Of a stretch of DNA of 64,000 nucleotides, positions 12,497 to 24,164 are shown piece by piece (positions within the stretch are counted from its first letter, which is position 1; each line of letters opens with the position of its first letter). A program made the position numbers and the translations under genes. The notes below the pieces were generated by a model, which saw nothing but the letters and a program-made list of their open reading frames with translations, did not search any database and had not been told where the DNA came from. Source of the DNA: Branchinecta lynchi (lineage: Eukaryota; Arthropoda; Branchiopoda; Anostraca; Branchinectidae); NCBI GenBank assembly GCA_023053575.1, contig JAKZAP010000007.1, positions 17,575,508 to 17,639,507 of the forward strand, given 5' to 3'.

Positions 12497-12695
12497 CAGG
12501 CCCGTATCCAGCAAAATTTTTTTTTTTGGGGGGGGGGGGTGTTTTGTCTTTGGGTGGGGGGGTTGCCTGCTGGTCGGACAAAAAAGTACAAAAAACACAT
12601 AGATCAGAGGGAAAAGCCTATACAAATCGTTCTTTTTGCGTGTTTCGGGGGAGGGGGGGGTCAACCCCCTAGCCCCCCCCCCCTGGATACGGCCT
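12497..12695. mobile_element. MITE with CAGGCCCGTATCCAG-type TIRs and 9-10 bp target duplication
   Basis: The left end CAGGCCCGTATCCAG and right end CTGGATACGGCCT are inverted. TGCGTGTCAC occurs at 12487-12496 and 12696-12705. The interior has long G and C runs and no real ORF. A related right end (CCCTGGGTACGGCCCT) lies at about 35887-35902. The superfamily is not decided; the duplication length would fit Mutator-like elements. Confidence 0.8.
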
Positions 12696-13755
12696 TGCGT
12701 GTCACTAAAAATAGCTGAAACGCATAAACCAATCAATGAGATACCCAATGACAAACCTACGTCCACATACTGTCACTCGCTCCATCTGGGAAGAAAGAAA
12801 ATAAAAGAAATAAATACTTAATAAGTTTAACGATTGGACCTGATGGAGATGGCCTAGCAGTACTGATGTAATATTATTGGATTGTTTCTCACACAGACCG
12901 AATTAATAGGGGTTGTAGCTTTAAAGCGTTCTAATGAATAAATGAAAGGAATAAGTCATTTCCCCGTGTTAACCCGTAGATTGCCTACGGTCGCTAAAAA
13001 AAACCATAACTGCTACGAAAATAGACTTGATAAGAATATTTACCTTAAGACAGAAAATAAACAAGCCACAAATGAATCAATTAATATATTTATTTCCCAT
13101 CTTTAAATAAAATGTCACTGATGGAGTAAAAGAAAAGAAAAATAAAGAAAAAGGAGCAACACAATTTTAACTTGGTAATGTATAACTAAAAAAGAGAGAA
13201 AAATAATAATGCAATATTTCTTTGACTATTGCTTAATTACTGGATAGAGGCTGCTAGAGGGTCGAGGGATTCTAGAAGTCGAGCGCGACACTCTAAAACA
13301 GCCTTAATCGGATCTTTAACACTATGATTTCTTGTGACGCATCGATTACGAGACCACAGCAGCAGCCCAATCTGGAATTTAGCATATTTGTAAAAGTACT
13401 TCTAATAGTTCTAACATCAGACGTGTGGAAATCTTTCCAGAAAGGTGCTAGTGCAAGTGCATGTGGTACTGCAAGAGCATTATACTGCTGCGCCAGTCTG
13501 TTGTAATGCGCTTTCGACGCAGCATACGTACCACATGTTTTCTGACTTTAGCGGAATAATGCGCGATTAGGCCGGAACGTGTGACGCTGAAAAATGTTCA
13601 GCCGTGAGAAATAAATCTGGGATTGAACTGAATTTGTCGAGTCTTTGTCACCAATGTCGGGGTGTTGTAGACAGTCCAGAGCACTTTCGTCTTTCAGTAA
13701 TACTTGCAAGATCCGCAAATGTTCCAGCTTCTAAAATTTCTTCTTCTTCTTCCAG

Positions 13756-13839
13756 GCCTGCTGTAGCAGCTCCTTACCTGACCAAGACAATGGTAGCATA
13801 TCCTCGCCCGGAACCTCGCAAGGACCTTCCTCGCCACAG
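13756..13839 (+). CDS. Exon B of the CaaX-ended protein gene (28 codons)
   Basis: This is an 84-base exon between a polypyrimidine acceptor (TTCTTCTTCTTCCAG) and a CACAG|GTAAGA donor. Two frames are open here, but only the frame starting at the first base agrees with the phase-0 end of exon A and the phase-0 start of exon C. That frame encodes 28 residues rich in Ser, Pro and Gly, beginning ACCSSSLPDQ and ending GPSSPQ (residues 84-111). Its length is a multiple of three, so it could be skipped without a frameshift and may be a cassette exon. The assignment rests on splice sites and phase, not on homology. Confidence 0.62.
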
Positions 13840-14245
13840 GTAAGAAATACCACAATTCGCTAATATTCCAGTACAGCGCTTCCAAGCGGACTAGTTTCTG
13901 TTAGTCCCCCTATGTCTCACCATCAGCACTTGACTCAGACAGTAGTGCAGCATTTACAAGTACAGGAAACTTGAAGAGAATATGGTCTTGGTGACAAGAT
14001 TATATTCAAACGCAGAGGGAAAAAATAATTCTTCAAACGAGAAAATCTGGCGAAAATAAATTCACCAGCCAACAAAAAAATATTTTCATGGCATTTATGA
14101 CATCAGTACTGATGGCTGCTGCTATGAAAAGCTAGTTCTAATTTTGTTTAGTCTTTTTACCAGCGCCGCCGACGAGATTCCTTTCAAGTAGACATGAATC
14201 CCTTTCATCATGAAAGGAATTGTCATCCCGTCAGACTTTCTTTTC

Positions 14246-14763
14246 CTACACTGTCAGAAGTTTCATAACAGATAGCGTATAACACCTTTCAAGAATAACA
14301 CCTTTTCACTCAGAAATAAAGTGTTATGACCAATTAAGTTTTCACTATTTCGTGCCTAGATCTCCAGCAACACCTTCAGTTGGTAAAAATACTAACGGGA
14401 ACGAAAGAAACATAACAGATAACATCCCAAAGTGTTATCTGTTGAAACATTTATTCAAACAATGTTTACAACGGATACGTCAGCTACGATTCTTCGTCAG
14501 CGATAGTTGTAAACATTGTTTGAATAAATGTTTCAAAGTCAGCTTAGGCTCAAAGAATATTTATCTGTTGAAAACCGCGCATCCTTCTTTTGTCGTTACG
14601 TAACTTCTGACAGCGTAGTATGTTTACCTATTGAAGGTGTTGTTGGAGATCTAGGCACGAACTAGTATAAACTTAATTGGTCATAACACTTTATTTCTAA
14701 GTGAAAAGGTGTTATTCTTGAAAGTGTTATGTGCAATCTGTTATGAAACTTCTGATAGTGTAG
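14246..14763. mobile_element. Family D foldback, interrupted by family C
   Basis: The inverted ends are CTACACTGTCAGAAGTTTCA and TGAAACTTCTGATAGTGTAG. Arms of about 125 bases share ACACCTTTTCACTYAGAAATAA-type sequence. The right-hand interior is split by a compact family C insertion at 14448-14560. Confidence 0.85.
14448..14560. mobile_element. Compact family C insertion with 13-bp target duplication
   Basis: TTATCTGTTGAAA occurs at 14435-14447 and again at 14561-14573, exactly flanking the element. The inserted piece is a small palindrome (ATTCAAACAATGTTTACAAC and its complement) whose ribozyme-like centre has been lost, ending AGGCTCAAAGAATAT. Removing it restores the arm sequence shared with the family D copy near 6250. 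Confidence 0.9.
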
Positions 14764-14984
14764 TCGTCTTCACGAACGCAATCCTTTCAAGTCAACCGGA
14801 ATTCCTTTCTACTCAACGGGATTTCTTGTCGTGTAAACGCTACATAAAGTAGATCCGCAGGTTGATGAGTAGAAAATCTGCAATTTGGAAGTTTTGCATA
14901 TGTCTCGTACAATAGAAAGTGAAAGTTGCCTACTATCTTACCGGTCCGGCTTTTCACTATCTCTACTCAAGTGTTAAATAGAAT

Positions 14985-15270
14985 ACAATAGAATAGAATT
15001 TATTACACAAAAAGCCTGAGGCTAGGGCAAAAATGGTTACAAAAAAGAACACTTGAACGAAATAATAGAACTATACTAAAGAAAATTCTCTCTATGGGCT
15101 AAAGCTACTTTTAGGAACCTTACCAGCCTCTTCAAATCTTGAAAACACGTACTTCCAATAACGTTCATCATCCATACTTCATCATTTATTGAGACATTGG
15201 GGAATAAAGAGAAACTAATCCACTTGGAGCGCTGAACCGGATTAAGGCAAATTCGCTGCCAGCCAGTCAT
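14985..15270 (-). mobile_element. LINE C-terminus and 3' tail, minus strand
   Basis: The minus strand ends in AATTCTATTCTATTGTATTC. Upstream of it, a frame WQRICLNPVQRSKWISFSLF through FQDLKRLVRFLK could be the C-terminal end of a LINE ORF2. The match is by style only. Confidence 0.4.
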
Positions 15271-15655
15271 GTAAAGGAGTCAGTGGCGGATGAATAATAG
15301 TCTTCCGACATCACGTAGATGACACTAGCAACATCACTGTAGTATCCGATGAATAGCTTGCGGTTGATGATGGTTTCCTGGTTAGTGCTTCTGGGTCGCT
15401 CCAATCCTCTCTCCGCGGCTGCGCCCGCCAGTGCTCGTCGAGTCTCTTTTGAACACCTCATGTTTCTCGTTGGTCACAGTTGAGTCCCGGTTCTACAGAG
15501 GGACAGCTCGGTTGCTGAAGAAGTGCTGGCGAACACGAGAGGAGCAGGATCTATGGAACAGCTTTTGGGAGTGACCGCTAGTCCGCGATTGGCCGACCGA
15601 ATCATTCCCAGGACAAATAAACGAAACCGCTACAGCCTCTTAGGAGAAATTTTAA

Positions 15656-16085
15656 GGGATCGACTAAAAGCAGGCAGGGAAGGGTACACGAGAAAAGCAG
15701 GAAGGCTCAGTATTTTCAATGTACTAAAACGAGGAACGAAATGGTGGACTTGAAATATCTTAGTTGCCGACCCCTCGCTGGACTCGGGGGATTTTAGTCG
15801 CTTACCATCAGAAGGAGAAATGAAAAGGTGTATTACAATTTTGATAGCTGCCGACCCCTTGCTGAACTTACTGCCTACCCATGTCATAATGGTGGACTTT
15901 GAATTTGAAAAGTTGCCTACCCCTCAAAGAATACTAAACAGAGGAAGGGAACGGTGCGGCTTTCCAGTTTTTTGCAGAATTGAATTCTGGTAACATCCTT
16001 CCACGTTTTAGTATGTCCTTCCTCGTTTTAGTATGCCTTACTGCTTTTCTCGTGTTTCATTCCCTTCCTGCTTTTAGTCGATCCC
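15656..16085. mobile_element. Family F long-TIR MITE with 9-bp target duplication
   Basis: The inverted ends start GGGATCGACTAAAAGCAGG and extend about 95 bases (CACGAGAAAAGCAG, TACTAAAACGAGGAA). AAATTTTAA flanks both sides (15647-15655 and 16086-16094). Long TIRs plus a 9-bp duplication fit a Mutator-like MITE. No transposase is present. Confidence 0.82.
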
Positions 16086-16560
16086 AAATTTTAAGTGACA
16101 CATCTTTAGCAAATCTGTAAAAAAAAAACAAGCTTGGGGTAAGCCCATTCACTTTCAAAAGATAGGCTTTTCTATTAACAAATGTTTCAGTCGTCTACCA
16201 TTTTCTGCGTATGTAAGTGTGTTCATCTATACTAAGTGTCAAGCAATATTATTCTAGAGAACAAAAGTAATTGTTTTTATTGTAGGCCTACACAAATACA
16301 GTAATAGTCTTGTGTACCAATATAAAAAATTAACAAACCATAACGTATTTCAAAACCTTTGATACTCAATGTATATCAGACTTTCCGAAGGGAAAATGAG
16401 GAGACAGAGTAGAATCATCATTATCATCATTTTATTTATAACCCGTCACTGAACAAAACTGGAGAAAAGACGGAGTATAAAAACAAAAAACAAAAACGAA
16501 AGAGAAACAAAGGAAAGGAAAAACATACTTCGGTAACTACGAACGCGGAACAAACAGAAA

Positions 16561-19500
16561 CTAGACCTACGTTGCCGGGGCAACGTGAAGTGTTGCGGCA
16601 ACCTTTGTCCGGCTTCGCCGACTAAAGTGTTGCGAGAGCAACACTTTGGTTTTGTTTCTTCGCTGTCGGTTAAATGCTGAAATTGTCAACTTATCGAAGC
16701 TTTTAAAACGGTATGTTCTAAAAAGAATAATCACATGATCAAAAGCTGTTCTTTAGCGTTGTAAAACCAACAACAAACAATATCAGAAGAAGGGACTAAA
16801 TTGACTTGGCGGTCAGTTGAACTTTATCCTTTTCAATCGTAGATATCGTGACGGATGAAAACTTGGAACAATATCTTATATAATCTAGTTGGTATTATAA
16901 AGCTATCCGTAACGTTTCAGGACTAAAATACCATAGATGACACTATTAATTATTACAAAACTACCTTATTGTTTTAGATTACCGTATCGTTTGTACCCGT
17001 TGTTTAAACAGTTAATCTTCGGTTATAGCGATAGACCATTGATACAAACTTTCTTACCGTCATATTTACAGATATCGAATACAATGTGCACCAATTTTCA
17101 AAAATTTCTAGCCCCTCGTGAACCGATTCTTACTTACAAGTCCCTCTCCCGTGATTGACATCAAATTCATCGGAACAAATAATGGATACACCAGCTATTA
17201 AAAGTTGCAAACCCCTCATCGCTGAAGATGATTATAGCATAAAAGCCGTTTTGGCTTTTTGGGAACAAAATTGTTCTTACCATCTAATACACCTGATACA
17301 AATAACAGGTATACCAACTAGCAAAAGCTGCAAACTCCTCATTGCCGAAGATGATTATGAGCTAACAGTCGACTGTTGCTTACAGTCGACTGTTGCTTAC
17401 AAGTCCCTTACATGTCTCACAACTGGTATCGCCTATTTTTGGTTTCAGTGTGTACCTTACTCCTGAAGTTGTCAACCCCTTGAAACTTTCAAACTGGTTT
17501 ATCTCATGAAGGATTTTTGTTCAAAAAAAATGGATGACATATACTTTGATCAGCTCATCAAGGGCATCGATTGCCCTAACCACAACAAAAGAATATCGGA
17601 AAAAGGGACTAAATTGACTTTGCAGTCAGTTGAACTTTATCCTTTTCAATCGTAGACATCGTGACGGATGAAAACCTGGAACAATATCCTATATAATCTA
17701 GTTGGTATTATAAAGCTATCCGTAACTTTTCAGGATTAAAATACCATAGATGACACTATTAATTATTACGAAACTACCTTATTTTACATTATCGTTTGTA
17801 CCCGTTGCAAAAACAGTAAATCCTAGGATACAGCGAGAGACCATCGATACAAACTTTCTTACAGTCAGTTTTATATAAATCGAATACAATGTGCAACAAT
17901 TTGCACAAATTTCTAGCCCCTCGTGCACCGATTCTACTGACAAGTCCCTTTCCCGTGATAGACATCAAGTTCACCGGATAAAAATAATGGGTACACCGGC
18001 TAGCAAAAGTTTCAAACCCCTCATCGCTGAAGATTTTTGTAGCATAACAGCCTATTATTACTGACAAGTCCCTTGCATGTCTTACAATTGGGAACCTAAT
18101 TGTTCTTACCATCAAATGACAGGTACGCCAACTAGCGAAAGCTGCAAACCCCTTATTGCCGAAGATGATTATGAGCTAACACTCGACTGCCGCGTACAAG
18201 TCCCCTACATGTCTCACAACTGGTATCACCTATTTTTGGTTTCAGTGTGTACCTTACTACTGAAGTTGTCAACCCCTTGAAACTTTCAAACTGGTGTATC
18301 TCATGAAGGAATTTGTGTACCAAAAAATGGATGACATATACTTTGATCAGCTCATCAGCGGCTATCGATTGCCGTCGAAAAAAAAAATTCTACCTGTCTT
18401 AGTTCAAAAGTTGACTTTTTTGCCGTAGGCCAACTTTCTAACGTCACCACTTAGAAAGGAGCAAAGGATAAGCTCTAGTTTCTTTAGCAATGAGAGAACT
18501 TCTAAAGTTTAAGAGGAACATCTGATACCATTTCTCTACCGCAAACCCAAGTGCAAAAAAACGAATGATAAACTCAGCTGAAATCGCGTACACAAATGGA
18601 ACCAAATTGTTCTTACCATCGAATACACCGGAAACAAATAACAGGTACACCAACTAGCAAAAGCTGCAAGGCCCTCATTACCGAAGATGATTATGAGCTA
18701 ACAGTCGACTGTTGCTTAAAAGTCCCCTACATGGCTCATAACTGCTATCGCCTATTTTTGGTTTCAATGTACCTTACTACTGAAGTTGTCAACCCCTTTG
18801 AAATTTTCAAACTGGTTTATCTCATGAAGGAATTTTTGTACCAAAAAATGGATGACATATACTTTGATCAGCTCATCAGTGGCTATCGATTGCCGTCGAA
18901 AAAAAAATTCTACCTGTCTTAGTTCAAAAGTTGACTTTTTTGCCGTAGGCCAACTTTCTAACGTCACGACTTAGAAAGGAGCAAAGGATAAGCTCTAGTT
19001 TCTTTAGCAATGAGAGAACTTTTAAAGTTTAAGGGGCACATCTGATACCGTTACTCTACCGCAAACCCAAGTGCAAAAAAAAAAAAATTATAAACTCAGC
19101 TGGAATCGTCACAGACATGGACAGAAACAATAGATGGCAGCACTTTCGGACCCGTGGGAAAAAGCCACTTTTTTGTCTCTGTAGATTTTTCTATTTATCA
19201 CTCAAAGAAGATATGTTGGCTGTGGGGCCGGGTAACTGCCGCATATATTTAACACTTATAGATTTTAGTCCATCTTCAATTTGAAACTGGTGCCTGCCTG
19301 CTAGCGTGCTAGAACGGAGCTTTCCACTCGAAAGCAGAAACATGGTTTGATGAAACGAAAGGTTCGCTACACAACTTGAGATGGTCCTCTCCGACATAGG
19401 CTATACAACTCCACTTCACTTCGCAAACCGTAGGCTCTGGCTCGATGACAAGCAAAAACCATCCTTATTGGCCCCAGGCAAGAGTTCTACGGAGCTTTCC

Positions 19501-19670
19501 AAAATGTAATGTCATATTCATCAAATCGGCCTAAGGTCCACACTTTCCGTAAAAACCGCACAGGTTAGACCCTTCCCAGTTACCAGGAATAAAATGAAAT
19601 CGGAGTCATAGGAGAAAAAAAAAAAAAAAAAAAAAACGAGGACAAAACCAAAGTGTTGCTCTCGCAACAC
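16561..19670 (+). mobile_element. Family G element (3.1 kb)
   Basis: The left end reads CTAGACCTACGTTGCCGGGG, continues through an ACGTTGCC/GGCAACGT palindrome and a GTGTTGCGAGAGCAACAC hairpin, then TTTGGTTTTG. The right end, after an A run, is ACAAAACCAAAGTGTTGC followed by TCTCGCAACAC. So the hairpin and adjoining ~11 bases are inverted at the two ends. The interior contains ~0.8 kb blocks repeated with variation (for example GACTAAATTGACTT near 16793 and 17605) and several copies of a short in-frame module. No transposase is recognisable. Confidence 0.8.
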
Positions 19671-20225
19671 AATGACCAAAGATGGAATGACTCCTGACAT
19701 TCAGTAGAAAAATCACTAATACGCTTCCCAATAACTCCCGCTGGGTCTACCAATCGGTACTTTCTCTGCAAAAAAAAAATTACTTGTCCATGCTGGCGAA
19801 TCTTGGCCTCACGGCATTACACAGTTATCTGCGAATGCTTCACCGCGCTAAGAACACATTCCCTTAATAACTTTCCCAATTTAGAAAGTTCCTATTGAAT
19901 TGTTTTCGTCACGGTCACTAATCCTTTTTAAAAATCCTTTTTTGTATGCATTATAGTATTATTTTCAAAGGTGCATGAGATCAGATACCGGAAGAAAGCC
20001 TGTTACATATAGGACAATTGTTTCATGAGAGGAAGGGGTGATGTAAAAAATAGCGATTGACTCTTCCTGGCTTTACGGCTGATTAAAAGCCATACCCTTC
20101 ACGACTGATAGTGTGATTTTTTAAGTTTGTCTTATAAATATTATAGTACTAACTGAATGAAAGAAATCACGAAGGCCATTACCAGAAAAAAAAATTGTAC
20201 CTTTGTGTGGATGCCAACGTGAACA

Positions 20226-21173
20226 AACAAGACCAAAGGTGTCGATGGGATCCCAAAAATCTAAGATTTGATCCGGACAATTGGGTCTTGTCTTCGCCAG
20301 ATCCAGTCTTCGACAGGCTAATCATCAAAGAAAACCTAGTTCAGATATTCCATCTATCTATCAACCTATACCTCTATAGGCCTTATCTATTTACTGACTG
20401 AAACTTCCTGCTTTACTTCTGTCAAATTTGCGGTTTCGCCCGAATTCCGAGCGAACTACTAGTTCAGCAAAAAAAGAAAATTCAGAAAACGAATCCAGCG
20501 TATCTCCTTATCCCTATAAGAACACCTAATCAACACTAAATAGAACTTTGACTTAAAAAATTTTTTGGTACAACCGTATTCCGGACAAATTATATGTCCG
20601 GGTAAATAATGATTGTCATATACAGACTCAGCGTATCTTCTTTTCCCCACATCTAACATCTAATCAACTTCAGATAAAACTTTTGCTTTTGACATATTTT
20701 CCGGTTTTGGCCGAATTCCAGGCGAACTAGTTTTCCGGCGAGAAAATCATTTCCACCATCGTACTCAGCATGTCTTCTTACCTCTAAATCAAACATTTAA
20801 TCAACTTCAAATGAAACTTTTACTTTTAACAAACTTTCCGGTTTTTACCGGATTCCGGACGAACTGCTTGTCCGGCGAGAAAATGGTTTTCACCATCGTG
20901 CTCAGCATGTCTTCTTACCCCATAACCGACCATCACATTAGCTGTTTAAAAATATTTATTTTGTCCCTTAATTTGAACCCCCACCCCCAAATATAGGGCT
21001 ACAGAGCCCATCTACAACCTCGACTTACCCTTGATCCAAACAATCCTCACACCAAGTTTCGTCAAAATATCTCATTCCCTTCGAGAGTTATCGTGCTTAC
21101 AGACGGACGGACGGACGGACAACTTTTGCGATGTCATAGGTATAACTCCACTTACGTTTTGGGATCCCAAAAA
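20226..21173 (+). mobile_element. Family B element
   Basis: It opens with AAGACCAAAGG..GATGGGATCCCAAAAA and closes with ACTTACGTTTTGGGATCCCA. In between lie ~135 bp units (TCTAATCAACTTCA, TTTTCCGG..GGCCGG, GAACTACTTGTCCGG, CAGCATGTCTTCTTACC), then a CCCC-rich strip and the (GACG)n block at about 21103-21120. Confidence 0.85.
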
Positions 21174-21538
21174 TAGATAACTTCTAAGAATATTGGTCTC
21201 TGGCAGAACAGTGACATTTCTTGGCAAGTAAATGCGTCGAGAAACTCTTCGGCAAGCTGTTGTTGCCTATAAATCGTGTACCGTCACTTGAAAAAAATGT
21301 CGTAAGGAAGTGCAGTGTGGAGGTCGCAACAGAAAGAAACAATGTCTCATCGTATCGTGAGGTTGGAAACTCAGAAGATTCTCACAGCTCATTTCTGTCC
21401 GGTCAATCCCACAGGGAATTACGATGCAACAGTTGGAAGAACATACATCTAGCTAGCCGTCTTCTAAATATAGTAAAGAAACTTTCTCTGAATCCTTACA
21501 GACGATTTTGTTTCAGCGCCTCGTGTCACGACCTTTTT

Positions 21539-23710
21539 ATGGCACTTGCCCTTCGGCCAAGTGCCATATAGCGATTGCAATTTCTGTCCGTCCGTCGGTC
21601 TGTCGGTCTGTCCAGGTTTTGCTAGTTCGGGCACTTCCAGATAAGCTAGGACGATAAAACTTGGCAAGCATATCAAGGACCCCAAATGATTAAGTTGGAA
21701 ATAGTCACTTCCCCGATCCGAGCACCGTGGGGGGAGTGGAGGGAGGGGGAATCCGGAATCTTGAGGTATTTTTAACTTTTGAACGGGTGGTCGGAACTCG
21801 ATGAAACTTGATATTTGGAACGATCTCATGCCTCAGACGACCCAATTAAAATCCGGACCGGATCCGGTGACTTTTGGGGGGAGCTGGAGGGGGCAACCGG
21901 AAATCTTGGGAAACGCTATGAGTTGAGGGATCGAGATGAAACTTGGTGGGAAGACACCTAGCAAACACTAGATACATCATTGACATAACCGAGCCGATTC
22001 GGGCACTGTGGGGGGGAGTGGAGGGAGGGGGAATCCGGAACCTTGAGGTATTTATAACTTTTGAACGGGTGATCGGATCTCGATGGAACTTGATATTTGG
22101 AAAGACCTCATGCCTCAGACGACGTACTTAAAATCCGGACCGGATCCGGTGACTTTTGGGGGGAGCTGGAGGGGGCAACCGGAAATCTTGGGAAACGCTA
22201 TGAGTGGAGGGATCGAGATGAAACTTGGTGGGAAGACACCTAGCAAACACTAGATACATCATTGACATAACCGAGCCGATTCTGGTACTGTGGGGGGAGT
22301 GGAGGGAGGGGGAATCCGGAATCTTGAGGTATTTATAACTTTTGAACGGGTGATCGGATCTCGATGAAACTTGATATTTGGAACGACCTCATGCCTCAGA
22401 CGACCCACTTAAAATCCGGACCGGATCCGGTGACTTTTGGGGGGAGCTGGAGGGGGCAACCGGAAATCTTGGGAAACGCTATGAGTGGAGGGATCGAGAT
22501 GAAACTTGGTGGGAAGACACCTAGCAAACACTAGATACATCATTGACATGACCGAGCCGATTCGGGCACTGTGGGGGGGAGTGGAGGGAGGGGGAATCCG
22601 GAACCTTGAGGTATTTATAACTTTTGAACGGGTGAACCGATCTCGATGGAACTTGATATTTGGAAAGACCTCGTGCCTCAGACGACGTACTTAAAATCCG
22701 GACCGGATCCGGTGACTTTTGGGGGGAGCTGGAGGGGGCAACCGGAAATCTTGGGAAACGCTATGAGTGGAGGGATCGAGATGAAACTTGGTGGGAAGAC
22801 ACCTAGCAAACACTAGATACATCATTGACATAACCGAGCCGATTCTGGTACTGTGGGGGGAGCGGAGGGAGGGGGAATCCGGAATCTTGAGGTATTTATA
22901 ACTTTTGAACGGGTGATCGGATCTCGATGGAACTTGATATTTGGAAAGACCTCATGCCTCAGACGACCCACTTAAAATCCGGACCAGATCCGGTGACTTT
23001 TGGGGGGAGCTGGAGGAGGCAACCGGAAATCTTGGGAAACGGTATGAGTGGAGGGGTCGAGATGAAACTTGGTGGGAAGACACCTAGTAAACACTAGATA
23101 CATCATTGATGTATGACCGAGCAGATTCGGGCACTGTCGGGGGAGTGGAGGGAGGGGAATCCGGAATCTTGAGGTATTTATATCTTTTTAACGGGTTACC
23201 GGATCTCGATGAAACTTGATATTTGGAACGACCTCATGCCTCAGACGACCCACTTAAAATCCGGACCGGATCCGGTGACTTTTGGGGGAAGCTGGAGGGA
23301 GCAACCGGAAATCTTGGGAAACGCTGTGAGTGGAGGGATCGAGATGAAACTTGGTGAGAAGATACATCATTATCATAACCGAGCCAATTCGGGCACTGTG
23401 GGGGGAGTGGAGGGAGGGGGAATCCGGAATCTTGAGGTATTTATAACTTTTGAACGGGTGACCGGATCTCGATGAAACTTGATATTTGGAAAGACCTCAT
23501 GCCTCAGACGACCCACTTAAAATCCGGACCGGATCCGGTGACTTTTGGGGGGAGCTGGAGGGGAGAACCGGAAAAATTGGAAAACGCTATGAGTGGAGGG
23601 ATCGAGATGAAACTTGGCGGGAAGACACCTAGCAAACACTAGATATATCATTGACATAACCGAGCCGTGCCTACTCGTAACAAGTGCCATATGAGCTCGT
23701 AGCTCTTGTT
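21539..23710 (+). mobile_element. Family A element with ~282 bp internal tandem array
   Basis: The head is the hairpin TGGCACTTG/CAAGTGCCA, followed by a GTCCGTCCGTCGGTCTGTC block. Internal units then repeat: the marker TCGAGATGAAACTTGG recurs at 21931, 22213, 22494, 22776, 23057, 23339 and 23602, giving steps of 282, 281, 282, 281, 282 and 263. The tail is CAAGTGCCATATGAGCTC followed by GTAGCTCTTGTT. Both ends abut T runs. No protein is encoded; the short open frames are by-products of the repeat. The architecture of fixed ends, a tandem core and T-rich insertion sites resembles Helentron-associated interspersed elements, but that is inference. Confidence 0.85.
21931..23602 (+). repeat. Tandem array, ~282 bp monomer, inside family A
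   Basis: There are six successive steps between matching markers, with alternating monomer variants. The 'gggcactgtgggggg' type and the 'tggtactgtgggg' type alternate over the first four units, giving a ~563 bp dimeric higher-order unit. Confidence 0.9.
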
Positions 23711-24164
23711 TTTTCTTTTTTTCTCACTAAATACCAAGAGAATCTGATGAAGAGAACTATTTCAAAGCAGCATGAGTTTGTTTTCCTTTCTTTTGATGGT
23801 CGATATGCTGATAATTGTGGTTTGTTAAGGGAGTGTACCAGTGGCGTCTCGGGGTACTTTATAGGATCGCAAATCGAAAGGAAATAACTGTCACATCGTT
23901 AGTCTTTCCGTCCGCCGGTCTGCCTGTGATCGCAATAACTCCAGAATTGATTCAGATATTGTGAGCAACTTTGTGTATAGAGACGTCAGATAAATAGTTA
24001 TGGGTGGGAACGGTTATCTGAAAAAATACATAAAATGGGTGGTTCAGCGAACCCAGTAAAAACCGAAATAGTATGGAGGAACCTAATCCGCTGAGCAGTG
24101 GGCCGGAATCACGTATGTGGATGAATTCCGAAATCAATAATGCCAATACAAACTACTTCCGCAA

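Larger units (their letters stand above)
8275..13755 (+). other. Intron 1 (5.5 kb)
   Basis: GTGAGA donor and TTCCAG acceptor, phase 0. It contains a family B element (8725-9772) with a family C foldback inside it, further family C halves, LINE 3' tails and a MITE (12497-12695). A 25-base hairpin (AGAACCTGC / GCAGGTTCT) lies at 8371-8395. The stretch 12840-13600 shows no gene or element that I recognise. Confidence 0.7.

Noticed and set aside
21943..22694. Two near-identical 62-codon frames (GRHLANTRYI...)
   Set aside because: They are the same DNA repeat unit of the family A array read twice, not genes.
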